Below are positions 20,256 through 30,539 of a stretch of DNA of 64,000 bases, piece by piece. The position numbers were made by a program, and so were the translations under genes. Each line of letters opens with the position of its first letter. The stretch's first letter is position 1. The notes below the pieces were generated by a model. It ran no database searches. It was not told the origin of the DNA and saw nothing but the letters and a program-made list of their open reading frames with translations. The DNA is from Phycomyces nitens (Eukaryota; Mucoromycota; Mucoromycetes; Mucorales; Phycomycetaceae), in contig JAHRBC010000002.1 of assembly GCA_022702545.1 (NCBI GenBank), positions 6,882,001 through 6,946,000 on the forward strand. Direction: 5' to 3'.

Positions 20256-21596
20256 CCCTGACCTAAAATAATTCTAAGTCTTTTTTAGAATTCCGCAAAT
20301 TTTCAATGAAAATATACAACTTCTTTATATCTTTTTCCTAGAATAAACTATAGATACAATGCTGAAAAAATTATGAGAGATAGATATAATATATATCAAT
20401 GTAAGAATGTAATTTATTTCAAGGTCTAGTAGTGAGTATGAGATCCTTGATTTTTTTTAGTTCTTGGATCCGATTTGGCATTGACATACAATGGGATTCT
20501 ACAACTGTTTTTGGTATTCTTTTCCACTCTTCTTGTAGTCCACGAGCCAAAGAGTGTTTGTTTGTGGGCTTTACCTTCCTGGCTCTCAACTTATGTTCCA
20601 AGTAGGACCATATGTTTTCTATTGGACTCAGGTCAGGGCTGTTTGCTGGCCATGTCATAACAGGAAGATTCACCTTCTTTTTGTACTCTTCAGCCAACAA
20701 ACTCTTATGACAAGGTGCATTATCTTCTTGGAAAATGAATTCTCCATGTTTCCTTTGCTTAAGACTTCGAAACCAGGGTATGAAATCACGTTTTAAGAGA
20801 CTTTTGTACTTGTACTGATTTAGCGTACCATCAACAATTATAAGCTTTCCCACACCTCCAGCCCAAATACACCCCCATACCATCACTGAACCCCCTCCAC
20901 CTTGAACCTTCGGCACAATATATCCTCTCCTGAACTTCTGCTGCTTTGTGCGCCACACACGAACATTTCCAGCCCTCAGGAAACCCATGAATCTGGACTC
21001 ATCACTCCAGATCACTCGATTCCATTGCTGATTGCGACGACGAGCCTCATTAGCAAACCTCAGGCGGTTTTTGATATGCCTTTCCAGCAATAAAGGCTTT
21101 CTGGCACCTATGCAAGACCGAAGCCCACGTTTCTTTAAGTACTTTCGAATGGCATCTCTCTTGATTGCAACACCTGATGATGTCTGAATCTCATCTGTAA
21201 TGGTGTCTAATGTCGCGGTTGGATCTTTGTGCACGATGTTACTGAGAGATCTCAAATCACAATCTTTCAATAGACAGGGTCTTCCTTGACGTTTTTTAAC
21301 AAGGGCAGTACCGGTTTTTTTCACTCTCTGCATTGTTGCTTTAACTGTAGGATAGGGTATATCATATCGCCGTGCAATCTCAGCCATGGATGTACCAGAG
21401 TCAAAGACACCAACAATCTTGCCTTTCAGATAGTCTGAAAGTTCAGTCTTCTTTTGAGGGATATTCTTAATGGTTTTAGAAGACATGAGAAGAATCGAAT
21501 GAGAAAAAGAAAGAGAAAAAAAATAAAAACAAAAATAGATACTTTTAATCAAAATTCCCAAATTAGGAAAGGACGATGAAATACTCTAGGGTAGGG
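20256..21596 (-). mobile_element. Tc1-like transposon with intact transposase (Tc1-II)
   Basis: About 1.34 kb, flanked by TA at 20254-20255 and 21597-21598. The imperfect inverted termini start CCCTGACCTAAAATAATT on the left and CCCTACCCTAGAGTATTT on the right (complement), with further matching T-rich blocks for about 50 bp. The right flank joins the type I F-box upstream module at TAGGCATG, but the left flank is not the matching module sequence. The related decayed copy is at 59683-60992. Confidence 0.8.
20419..21486 (-). CDS. Tc1-like DDE transposase (Tc1-II)
   Basis: 355 residues from the ATG at 21486 (MSSKTIKNIPQKKTELSDYL). An ATG 75 bp upstream is in frame but adds a hydrophobic leader without counterpart in the family. 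The HTH is at about 15-60 (MAEIARRYDIPYPTVKATM), followed by a GRPCLL linker. The catalytic residues are in WSDESRF, FQEDNAPCH and SPDLSPIEN, with 34 residues between the second Asp and the Glu (DD34E). The mid-region VMVWGCIWAGG block is typical. No stops. It shares no close similarity with Tc1-I outside the motifs, so two separate Tc1 lineages are present. Confidence 0.92.
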   Translation of the reverse strand: MSSKTIKNIPQKKTELSDYLKGKIVGVFDSGTSMAEIARRYDIPYPTVKATMQRVKKTGTALVKKRQGRPCLLKDCDLRSLSNIVHKDPTATLDTITDEIQTSSGVAIKRDAIRKYLKKRGLRSCIGARKPLLLERHIKNRLRFANEARRRNQQWNRVIWSDESRFMGFLRAGNVRVWRTKQQKFRRGYIVPKVQGGGGSVMVWGCIWAGGVGKLIIVDGTLNQYKYKSLLKRDFIPWFRSLKQRKHGEFIFQEDNAPCHKSLLAEEYKKKVNLPVMTWPANSPDLSPIENIWSYLEHKLRARKVKPTNKHSLARGLQEEWKRIPKTVVESHCMSMPNRIQELKKIKDLILTTRP

Positions 21597-21599
21597 TAG

Positions 21600-22006
21600 G
21601 CATGTAATTCCTCAACATGCATAATCTTGGCTAATGAACATTTGTCTATGTTTTTTTTTTTTGGCAAAAACCTTTAAATAACATAATACCCGTAGTTTTA
21701 GTTTCTTTGATTGAAAATGTTTCATGTCTTTACAGGTTACCTCATATCTTAATGTTATATGGCTCACAATTGATTGGGGAATACCCTCTTTCTGAAAAAT
21801 AACATAAGTGATACACCCTTGTATCATTTAATAAAACTTGCGAGGTGATGCTTCATATTTATTTGACAAGCTAACTGTATTGATTATAGAGGTTGTTGGA
21901 GTGAACAAGAAAAGAAATAAGCAAAGATGTGCCCGCATAGAAGATTATAAAGTTAAAAGTAGCCTAAAACAAGAGTTAGTCTGTGTAAAGTGGCTTAAAA
22001 TAGTAC
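21600..22006 (+). repeat. Type I F-box upstream module (gene D), distal part
   Basis: Nearly identical to 54112-54519 and more distantly related to 2295-2507 plus 6808-7000 and to 16197-16410. It contains the DIRS empty site near 21795-21815 (ACATAAGTGATACACCC). No gene. Confidence 0.85.
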
Positions 22007-22280
22007 TGTTGTGGATTGTAAACTTTATTTATAAAATAATAAAAACCAACTACGAGAGATGTTAACAAGGATAAGATATAATGATATAAAAACCATACCG
22101 AAAGTGTGTTCGTTGGTTTGGGAAAGTTATTGAATAATTGTTTGGCAAATGGGAAGGGAAAGAGAAATTATAAGAAGTAAGAAATGGGTAATTTAACAAA
22201 GTAAATTGTAACATCAATTTACGATGTGTAACTTAGAGTTGCATCGAGTAGATATCATTGTATTTGGGCAGTCCATTTCA
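22007..22280. mobile_element. 274 bp insertion in F-box D promoter, LTR-like
   Basis: This block interrupts the otherwise conserved sequence AAATAGTACTACGTTTGAC, which is uninterrupted in copies A, C and F. It starts TGTTGTGG and ends CATTTCA, and is flanked by GTAC on both sides (22003-22006 and 22281-22284). TG...CA ends, size and a short direct repeat suggest a solo LTR; no internal domain is present. It ends 25 bp before the TATA box of gene D. Confidence 0.6.
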
Positions 22281-22305
22281 GTACTACGTTTGACAGTAGA
22301 AGAGG

Positions 22306-22311
22306 TATAAA
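22306..22311 (+). promoter_or_regulatory. TATAAA box of F-box gene D
   Basis: TATAAA 59 bp before the ATG, in the same context as the paralogs (AGAAGAGGTATAAAACACTT). Confidence 0.65.
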
Positions 22312-22364
22312 ACACTTGATATTATATTTTATTACTTTCTCTCTCCCTCTTTTTCTTTATCTCA

Positions 22365-24143
22365 ATGGCATCAACATTACCACATAAAATTCTCTCGTAT
22401 CTTGGAACGCATGTTAGAAAAGAAGATCGACGTCAATGTGCACTCGTTTGCAAACATTGGACAGAACCATTTCTAGACGCCTATTGGGGAAGAATACATA
22501 TTGGCTGGTTTGGAATAGATATCGATAAAATATATTCCAACGAAGCATTTCTGATTAATGCGCACCGTGTATGGGCATTGAAATATACTGACGTACATTC
22601 GTATGACTATGAACATCTTCCGAAGCTTCAGCAATTTTTCCCAAGGATAAGATATTTTGAACTTGATGACTATGCATCAAATATGTCTACTATTCCAGAC
22701 ACATTTTATTTGAGCCTCTGGAAGCCGTTGACGCATCTGCACATACGTCTTGACTATACATGGGAATCGGTATCCTTGCAGAGTCTATTCACGAAGCTGT
22801 CGGTATTGCCTTGTCTTGTTCATTTTACACTTTACCAACCACGTTATACCTTCAAAAATCCTATCTTTTCATGGAAAGACTTTGAATCTCTTCACAAGCA
22901 TTTGCCACAATTAGAGTACCTAAAGCACGATTTCGTTTTCAAGCCAATAACAACAGACGAGATTGAAAACATTAAAACGGTCGACCCAGCGCAAACCATG
23001 ACAAAAACAGATTTTTATAATAATGCTGCCACTCTTTGGCTATTCTACTTTGCATTAAAATACCCGAATCTACAACATTTCCGTATTATAGATGATCGTT
23101 ATTCATCAGATCATAATCCAACTAATTACAATAGTCAGCACCATCAAACAGACTTTCTATTGCTTTCAGCACTCGATCAGTTCTTTCCTTGCTTAAAATC
23201 GGCAGTTACAATATTTCGACATAGTAGTCTGTATTCACTTTTTATATTCTACGAAATTCTCGGGCACTTTGGCACAGAAAGCGAATATGAACTAAGTTAC
23301 AATCCTGACCTTATAAAAGACGATGAGATACGCAAATGTATACAACCTATTTCCAGATCAGTAAAGACTTTGCGGATTGGAATTTATCCTTATAGTGGGT
23401 TTCCAGAAAATGCAGCAATCACTTTTGATATTTGCCCAAAACTAGTCACTTTATGCATAGAGGGATACGAGCGTACTATATTTAAAGTAGATGATATCTT
23501 GGAGTGCTTTCCAGTCTTGCGCACATTATCCGGCCATAATATCACTTTATCTCTCTCAAGCAACACACATACATACACTCCACATCCTTTACAGATACTA
23601 AATATAAAAAATGGATATATCAACAACGACGTCCTAAATTATATATCCCTCCGTTGCAACCAACTAAAACATATGTCACTCGTTGATATTTACTATGGAA
23701 AAGCTGATGATGAAACTGGGCAACTTATTTTCGACATGTCAATGACAAAATTGGATACATTTATATTAACCCTTCAAGGCAGTCTATACCAAATAGAAAT
23801 CTTTCCCAGACACCACATGGTTCAACATATGGAAAACGGCAATGATATATTACAAACAACTCAACAGCCGTCTCAAATAACCTGGTATCATGTATGCTGT
23901 GACAGAACAAACAGAAAACCAAACGTTTTTATATGGGAGCTTGGAAGACGTGATATCGAATTTTGTCAGAGATATCTCAAAGACTTTGGTCGCAGAAAGA
24001 AGCGTGGAAAATGGCGGAAAGGCATTAAAAAAGGTCAATATAGTCTTGTGCAAAAAAGATTCTGGAAAAAAGATCTGGAATACGGTGTTTATGTATTTCG
24101 GTTTAAATCTGTCAAAAACTATATTTTTCGTATCAGAACTTAA
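22365..24143 (+). CDS. F-box protein, type I family (gene D)
   Basis: Intronless, 592 residues, starting MASTLPHKILSYLGTHVRK. The F-box is at residues 4-45 (CALVCKHWTEPFLDAYWG). The leucine-rich body and conserved tail are of the type I kind (WELGRRDIEFCQRYL, KRFWKKDLEYGV). It is the most divergent of the four type I genes in the central 300 residues, while the F-box and the last about 90 residues stay close to the others. Predicted SCF substrate receptor; substrate unknown. Its promoter carries a 274 bp insertion not found in other copies, so expression may differ. AATAAA lies about 30 bp after the stop. Confidence 0.86.
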   Translation: MASTLPHKILSYLGTHVRKEDRRQCALVCKHWTEPFLDAYWGRIHIGWFGIDIDKIYSNEAFLINAHRVWALKYTDVHSYDYEHLPKLQQFFPRIRYFELDDYASNMSTIPDTFYLSLWKPLTHLHIRLDYTWESVSLQSLFTKLSVLPCLVHFTLYQPRYTFKNPIFSWKDFESLHKHLPQLEYLKHDFVFKPITTDEIENIKTVDPAQTMTKTDFYNNAATLWLFYFALKYPNLQHFRIIDDRYSSDHNPTNYNSQHHQTDFLLLSALDQFFPCLKSAVTIFRHSSLYSLFIFYEILGHFGTESEYELSYNPDLIKDDEIRKCIQPISRSVKTLRIGIYPYSGFPENAAITFDICPKLVTLCIEGYERTIFKVDDILECFPVLRTLSGHNITLSLSSNTHTYTPHPLQILNIKNGYINNDVLNYISLRCNQLKHMSLVDIYYGKADDETGQLIFDMSMTKLDTFILTLQGSLYQIEIFPRHHMVQHMENGNDILQTTQQPSQITWYHVCCDRTNRKPNVFIWELGRRDIEFCQRYLKDFGRRKKRGKWRKGIKKGQYSLVQKRFWKKDLEYGVYVFRFKSVKNYIFRIRT

Positions 24144-24299
24144 TTTTATACAGCTACTCCAATTATTGTTAAATAAAAATAAATTTCAAGCACATTCAGA
24201 AATAGTTATACACCTTTTTCAAAAAGTATTTACTCCATGAAGAAAATAGTCAGGACTTTATATTTTGTACATATTTTTTTTAAAAAAATATAGTACTTT

Positions 24300-25260
24300 G
24301 ATATACCATCACGGATGTCAATCACCGGTTGACATCTTCTTTGCATACTCAATGCCCAACCTCCCCCATTCTTATTATTGTAGACCCTCCTCAAAATTAT
24401 CTTAACTCTTGATAGAGATTCTCCTCTTATCAACATGCCTTTTGAGAGCACTTTATATATGCTCTATGGGGTTCGAATCAGGGTTTTAAGCTGGCCAATA
24501 CTCAAATCCCCTGATCTGATGAATCTACTTTAACCATCGAGTATATCCACCCGTATGGCAGCTGGCACCATCTTTCTGAAGGATAAAGTATCTTTTCTCA
24601 CTTTCGGCACTAATTTTAAACCAAGAATAGAATATAGATGTCAAAATATCTACATTTTCATCTTGGTTTACAGAATCTGCCTTGACAATCTTCCAAAGAC
24701 CAAATACTTTACCCCAAAAGTAGTCCCAAACCATGGTGCCACCGCCTCCCCATTTTATTGTTGATACAGTATTTCTTCCTTTATATCTTTCTCCAAATTT
24801 TCGGAGCACTCGCTTGCCACAATGATTACCGTCCAAGCAGAGATATGATTCATCGCGCCAAATGACATTATCCCATTGCTCGTCTGTCCAGTTCACTCGT
24901 TCTTTGGCCCAGCAAAGTTGATTCTTCTTGTGTCTTTCAGTTAATTGAGGCTTATGTGTAGCAACACAATATTTGAAGTCAAGCCGCTTGACAGATGCAA
25001 TTACAGTGTCATTACAGACAATAATCTCCAGGTTGCTTAATTCCGTTCTGAGCTGATTATACGAGCCAAACGGATCATCCCGTATTATTCTTTCCAAGTG
25101 TCTTTCTGCTCTCTCATCAATCTTTCTTGGAGAACCAGTTGACGTTTGAGGTAATTGACTACCATGTAGCTTGATTCGCCCTTTGATCGTTTGTATACTA
25201 GGAATACTTACCTCAACAAGCTCTGAAATCATACAAAGAGAAAGGTTGGCTTTTGAGAGG
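24300..25260 (-). pseudogene. Decayed Tc1-I-like transposase (Tc1-III)
   Basis: A 235-codon open part (25232-24525) covers the HTH linker (RIKLHGSQLPQTSTGSPRKI), the first Asp (IWRDES) and the second (LQKDGASCH). In-frame stops follow, yet the same frame continues with FEYWPA and NPDSNPIEH, retaining the catalytic Glu. The C-terminus is shifted further (24451-24230). It is related to Tc1-I (18566) rather than Tc1-II. I could not find clear inverted termini. Confidence 0.82.
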
Positions 25261-27199
25261 TAAAGAAAAACTCCAAAGTATTTTTCGAGTGACCGCTCCG
25301 TTTGGGGTACAAGAGTGTGTGTTTTTCAATTTCTTCAGTTGGCATGTATATTCGATTAATGATGTGTTGAGAAATGTAGATTATTATTTTTTTGAAATAG
25401 GTGAGATTTTATCATTTTTTTTTTCAATTTTATTTAACAAAGTTCAGTGTGGCAGTACGTGTAACCTTGCCAACTAGTGCACGGTCATTTGGTGACACAA
25501 CAATTGTTCAAGGTGAAAAGGGGATCAAAAGAGATACGCACACCGCAAAATCCAAAGACTTTACTAGACTTGGAATAGAAGGTGCATGGTAGAGTGCTGG
25601 CAAGGAAGGAAATGGAACTATTGTAAAGCAAGTAAAGAAGGTGAAGGAGGGAAGGTGATGGACAGAGACGTTTGGGGAAATTGTGAATTACTGATGGTTG
25701 CGAGATTTTGAACATTCAGGGGTTCTATACGGATAGACTGTACATTTATTTATATAAATGACTAGTCATATATACCAGAAGAGGTGTTAATTTCATCTAT
25801 AGACATATTGCCATCAAGGCCAATAAAAGGTTGATTACTCTGGACATGGATATGGGTCTGGACAAAAGTCAAGTAAGAACTGACAGAATGTTTTGTCAGT
25901 CATGATTGGCTGGAATATTCCATCATTAGAAAGTGCAATGATTCGAGTGGCAAACGAGTATTTGCTGGCGTCAGTTACTTGGCTACTTGTATCATACATT
26001 GGTATGTAAATGTCATTACAAGTGGAAAAAGTGAATTCAGTCTTGGGTCGAACGGTCATTACCAACATGGATCGAGGATAAATTGGTTAGTGAGCCAAAA
26101 AGATGGGTGTATGATATGTAGTATTTGATGTCGAACCTACAACTACGCTTGGAAGAGAGGGGGAAGTGTCGGAAAGTGACTGATGAACACGGATACCTAC
26201 TGCTTCAGCCATCTCAAATCAAAGTTGTTTCTTCAAAGGGTGCAAGGAAGTCAGTTTTGGGATCTCAAGAGCTGATGAAATAAAGGGCAACCTTCACAAT
26301 ATAAGTCTTGGAAAGCAATCTTAGGGAAGCGATGATTCAAGTATTCTGATAAAAGATACTTTGAGCGAGTCTAACGCAAAGTCAACAAGGCCATCTTGTC
26401 AATGTGGTCAGAGAGGACATTGCTTACTGCGCTGGCAGGAACAAGTTTGCTTAGATAGAGAAGAAAAAAACACTCGACAGATGAATAGTACTGGACCAGG
26501 CAGCAGATGCTGGATCCATTGAGAAGTTCTGGTCAGAATCAGGTGCAATAAAGATATGAAGAGACTGGTTATTAATATAAGCAGTATGCTCTGTACATAG
26601 ATTGCTAGTCGTTGGACCTGCCATGAGTTGACAGTACTACCCTGTGAGTTCGATCCCTCAGGGGTACCCATACTATTTCTTATTATGGGAATTTGTATTC
26701 GTAGGATATTTATCTACTGACACGTAGGGTACTTGGGTGAGTGTAAGTAACTGGTTACGAGGCTACTTGTGAGGAAGTACGCTCGAGTTATCTAGTGTTT
26801 ATGGCCGGGTTACTAGCTAGCAATGGTTCTTATTCCAATTGGAGGCGTGGTAACGAGGGACAATAAACTACTGCTAAGAGGATACGTTCTCGAGACAATA
26901 GATATGCACTCAGTAAGGTTTAGGGATGTGTCAAATAATATTTATGACTAGGTGTATGGGGATGAGAATCAGTTGTCAAATAAATAAAATGGGAAAGTGA
27001 TTTTACCGAGGTAAAAAGGTATCTTTATTCACTTTACTAAACTTCCTCACTTATGGCCACCTCTGCCTTCACACTACTCTTTACTTCTCCTGCTTTACAC
27101 TCCGCCCTACTTCGCCTGGCCTTTCATTTCAAGGTGGCGGTCACCAACCACCACGCCCACCGTCTCACTTTCCCATGTAGAACGCCAAAAACCAGACCT
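25261..27199. other. Relic-rich stretch without a supported gene
   Basis: The minus strand has two adjoining open pieces in different frames. One starts MAEAVGIRVHQSLSDTSP near 26210 and one covers 26068-25835 (MTVRPKTEFTFSTCNDIY...). Together they look like one frameshifted ORF, possibly the first ORF of a LINE, which I cannot confirm. A GAGTTCGATCCC motif near 26645 resembles a tRNA box B but does not fold as a tRNA. The rest shows nothing I recognise. Confidence 0.35.
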
Positions 27200-27800
27200 T
27201 GTTAAACTAAAATAAGCGTGATGTATCGGGAAAGGAAGTTGCCTTAAGATGGCAGGAAGTTATCACGAGAGCAGATTTTTGTAGGAAGAATAAGATACCT
27301 TTTATTGTGATAAGTTATGAAGATATTTATACTGTTATATTTGCTATGGTGAGTAGCTGCGGTGCGCAGCTACTGAGGTATATGTCTATGATTCTACTGT
27401 GGTTGGCAAGAGATACCCAACTGCGGTTCATCTGAAGGAATGCTTTAGAGTAAAGATTGAGGTTCCGATGAACCTCAAGTTCTAGGAGCGACAGGCTCGC
27501 GACAAAACACATGTTAGGAGTCGCAGCTCTAACAGTCACAATCGCAAGAATTACCTTTATTATTATTATCACAATCAAACATATCATATTTCTCACACCA
27601 TTCTTATATTCCATAACCTAAACAATAGGAATTAGTCACAGCAGCAATATCAATCAACTCTTGTATAGCAATTAGCAATTATCAAATAGTATAAATATAA
27701 AGCAAACAGCAAGCAATAAAAGACATTCTTTTCTTACTATTCAACTCGTCCCTATTTATACTTGTGTCTCCGCCGTGCCACCTTTGGCACATAACACACA
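27200..27800 (-). mobile_element. Possible solo LTR
   Basis: On the minus strand the block begins TGTGTTATGTGCC and ends TTTAACA. A TATAAATA box lies about 35 bp from its start. It is followed by a TTTTTGGCGTTC segment that could be a worn primer-binding site. No target duplication is evident and no gag or pol follows, so this is tentative. Confidence 0.3.
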
Positions 27801-27941
27801 TGAATCAGATGTCCTCCAAAGGAAGAAGTACAAGTGTTCCAAGCTAGCTTATTTCAAGTCACACGTACTGACGAGTGTACTTCTGTATTACAATATACTG
27901 CGCCTCCATTGCTTCTTCTCACATTAGAGTTAGTAAAAAGC

Positions 27942-27948
27942 TATTTAA
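27942..27948 (+). promoter_or_regulatory. TATTTAA box of type II F-box copy E
   Basis: TATTTAA 71 bp before the ATG, aligned with the box of gene B within about 150 bp of similar upstream DNA. Confidence 0.5.
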
Positions 27949-28012
27949 ACACTCGAAAAGCATTAAAGCCTCTCTTTCCGGTATCTCTCTGTTCCGAATA
28001 TCCCTTTTTACT

Positions 28013-29884
28013 ATGCCATTATCCAGATTTCCTCGAGAAATTATAGAGCAGTTAATAGAACTTCTTCCTCTCGACGACAAAATCTCTTGCTCTCTAGTTT
28101 GCAAAGCATGGAAAAGACTCTTCCAAGACTCCCTGCACTCTGATCTAGTGGTATACTGACGTGTATCGAAAGACATTCTTAATCTTCCCCAAGATCGTCA
28201 ACCATCTTTCCCAGAAACTCGATTACTTGTACGATATTTAGAAATACGCTACTATACGATAGCAGCGGACGAAGATCTCTACCTACTGCAACAAACATTT
28301 CCGAATATAAAGTATCTTCATATTGAGGCACATCACACAATCCCAGACAACTTTGGAGCTATTGCTGACTGGAATATCTGGGGATCATTGACAGAACTCT
28401 TCTTTTGCTTTCGCGATAAACATGTTTGTATTGATAATAAGCTTCTTAAAATTATTCCGTATCTACCTCTCTTGAGACGACTGGATTTTTGTAATATATA
28501 CAAGAAACATATACAAGCATCGTTCTCATTAGACGACTTTGAAACCATTCACTCGCATTTAAAACACCTTGTACATATGGAATTAACTTCGAATCTATTG
28601 ACTCTATCCGAAACAGACATTGAACGTATGACAAAAGTATCGCCAGCCACAAAGATGAGAAGCCTAGACATGAGCACTAAATATGCAGACCATCGATGGC
28701 TATGTTATTTTGCTCGCAAATATCCCAATCTACGCACACTCGATTTTTTTACATCAGGCATTCAAGATGAAATCGATGAACAACGGAGCAATACAATATC
28801 ATTATTCCAGCAAGTGCCTCTGCCATTTCAACACCTAACAGAATTACGTTTTAGCTATTGGAATTTTGTTGGAAACAATTATCTACTTTTCTGGGATATA
28901 ATTCATTTCCGCAATGTACCTTTAAAGCATTTAGCGGTTCACGTTAAAGTACCACATGGTGTCGATTATGCTGATAATCCTTGTGATATTCCCAAACATT
29001 TCACAGAAGTTTGTCTCCCAGAATTCTCAAAGACCATCGAACTCCTCTATTTGTATTGCCCAACTATATATTCAACTGGAAACAACTTTACGGATAGAAA
29101 TGGCGCTTTCTACAATCTGGTTAGCCTGCATATCAACACTTCCACGTCTTGTGAAATGGATGTCCTTTTATGTGCAGCGCCTCACTTAAGAGAACTTAAA
29201 CTGTACAATAGTGATATCAAACTTAAAGGCGAACTCTACAATTCAAACAGATTTGGGCTCCAGTTGTTCAAATTATGGAGAACAGAAATTACATCAGATG
29301 TTCTCCGGTTTCTTTCATTCCACTGCAGAAGTCTGAGTGTGTTGACTTTGGAAAGCTCATCGATACATGGCAGCATTACGACACCCGGGTGCCAGTTTAT
29401 TGATATGTCCTATATCCGCTTGAATAAATTGTATATAGAAGATACAAGATTTATTATACAAGACAACAAGAAGTGTCCAGAAAACCGGGATATAACACTT
29501 GTTACTCGACCAATTGACGACTGTCCTCCAAAAAAAGACGACGATTCTAATGTATTACCAGTTTCCTTTGGTGGTCCATCTGTCAAAGCTCACAATGACT
29601 GGTTTTTTACAAATGATTTTGATGATGAAGTGTTGGAGATCCCATCAGAAGACATCCCCCACGTCGAGGAATTTTTCTCAAACTATGAGGAAAATATCAA
29701 AAACACAAAGAGTGGCGTTGATGCAAAGAAAAGAAAAGAGGAGTGTGGTAGCCGGTACAAGAGCTGTGTTTTTGGGTATACAAAGGTAGAATTTGGCTAT
29801 GTATCTGATTTTCGTATAGATTATTTAGATTGTGAGATTTATGCTGATTATGATGATGGTATGTACTATGCGGATGAGTACTAA
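28013..29884 (+). pseudogene. F-box gene, type II family (E), one premature stop
   Basis: Reading from the ATG at 28013 (MPLSRFPREIIEQLIELL) the frame is open for 48 codons, covering the whole F-box (SCSLVCKAWKRLF), then meets TGA at 28157-28159. It then continues without any further stop to 29884. Alignment to gene B (13280) runs in the same frame across the stop, including TFPNIKYLH, HRWLCYFARKYPNL and VLRFLSFHCRSL. Outside the stop it shows no decay. An ATG at 28388 could give a 498-residue product lacking the F-box, and TGA followed by C is a leaky context, so a partial product is possible. AATAAA follows the end. Confidence 0.82.
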
Positions 29885-29899
29885 CCCAAATATATATGA

Positions 29900-30539
29900 A
29901 TAAAAGAAACGTTTTAAAGCCCATTAAAGTTTTTAACTTGTAGTTTACCTGTTCTTTTGAATCAATTACATGTTTTATAATATTTCATTGATTGGCCGTC
30001 AAGTAAAACGTGCGACTTCTAGATTGTCATTATAATGGACTTTGATGAAAGAGATAAAGATAAAAAATAATAATAGAAAGGGATAAAAAGAAACAAAGAA
30101 AAGCCCTTGGGATAGTAAAGCCTGATGGTTATCTATAGCCATTGAGGATTTCATTGACACTATCCCATGAAGAGAAGGATAGTTTTCAAAGACAAGCTTC
30201 TAGTGGATATTCCAAATTACCTTTTTGTTATAACTGCCAGAAAAATCCGAGTATCCCAAATTGGAGAAACACAAGGCACTTGACAGGATGTCAGCTACTG
30301 CTGAACATCATCCAGAGTTCAGTTCCGGCAGAAACAAAAGAGGAATACGCTCGACGCCTGGCGTTTGGTAGGACAAGAGAAGATGAAGTGGTCTTGGCCT
30401 TCTATGATACTAGAACACACCAATTACAAGGGGTCTAGTACAATACGAGGTATACTGGTATGAGAATAGCCAGTCGGACGGGAATCCGATTCCATACCAC
30501 TTTCCATCACACAGTACAACAATTGAGCGAAATAACCAG
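29900..30539 (+). other. Intergenic with an unrecognised 98-codon ORF
   Basis: An ORF at 30142-30438 contains a Cys-rich piece (CYNCQKNPSIPNW then H-x4-C) resembling a zinc knuckle. It has no recognised family and may be a fragment of a retroelement first ORF. The remainder is AT-rich without a gene. Confidence 0.35.

Noticed and set aside
24230..25330. Inverted termini for Tc1-III
   Set aside because: AAAGTATTT words occur near both ends but do not extend into a matching repeat or flanking TA pair.
26600..26675. tRNA gene or SINE head suggested by GAGTTCGATCCC
   Set aside because: The T-arm does not pair in the required register and no acceptor or anticodon arm could be placed.
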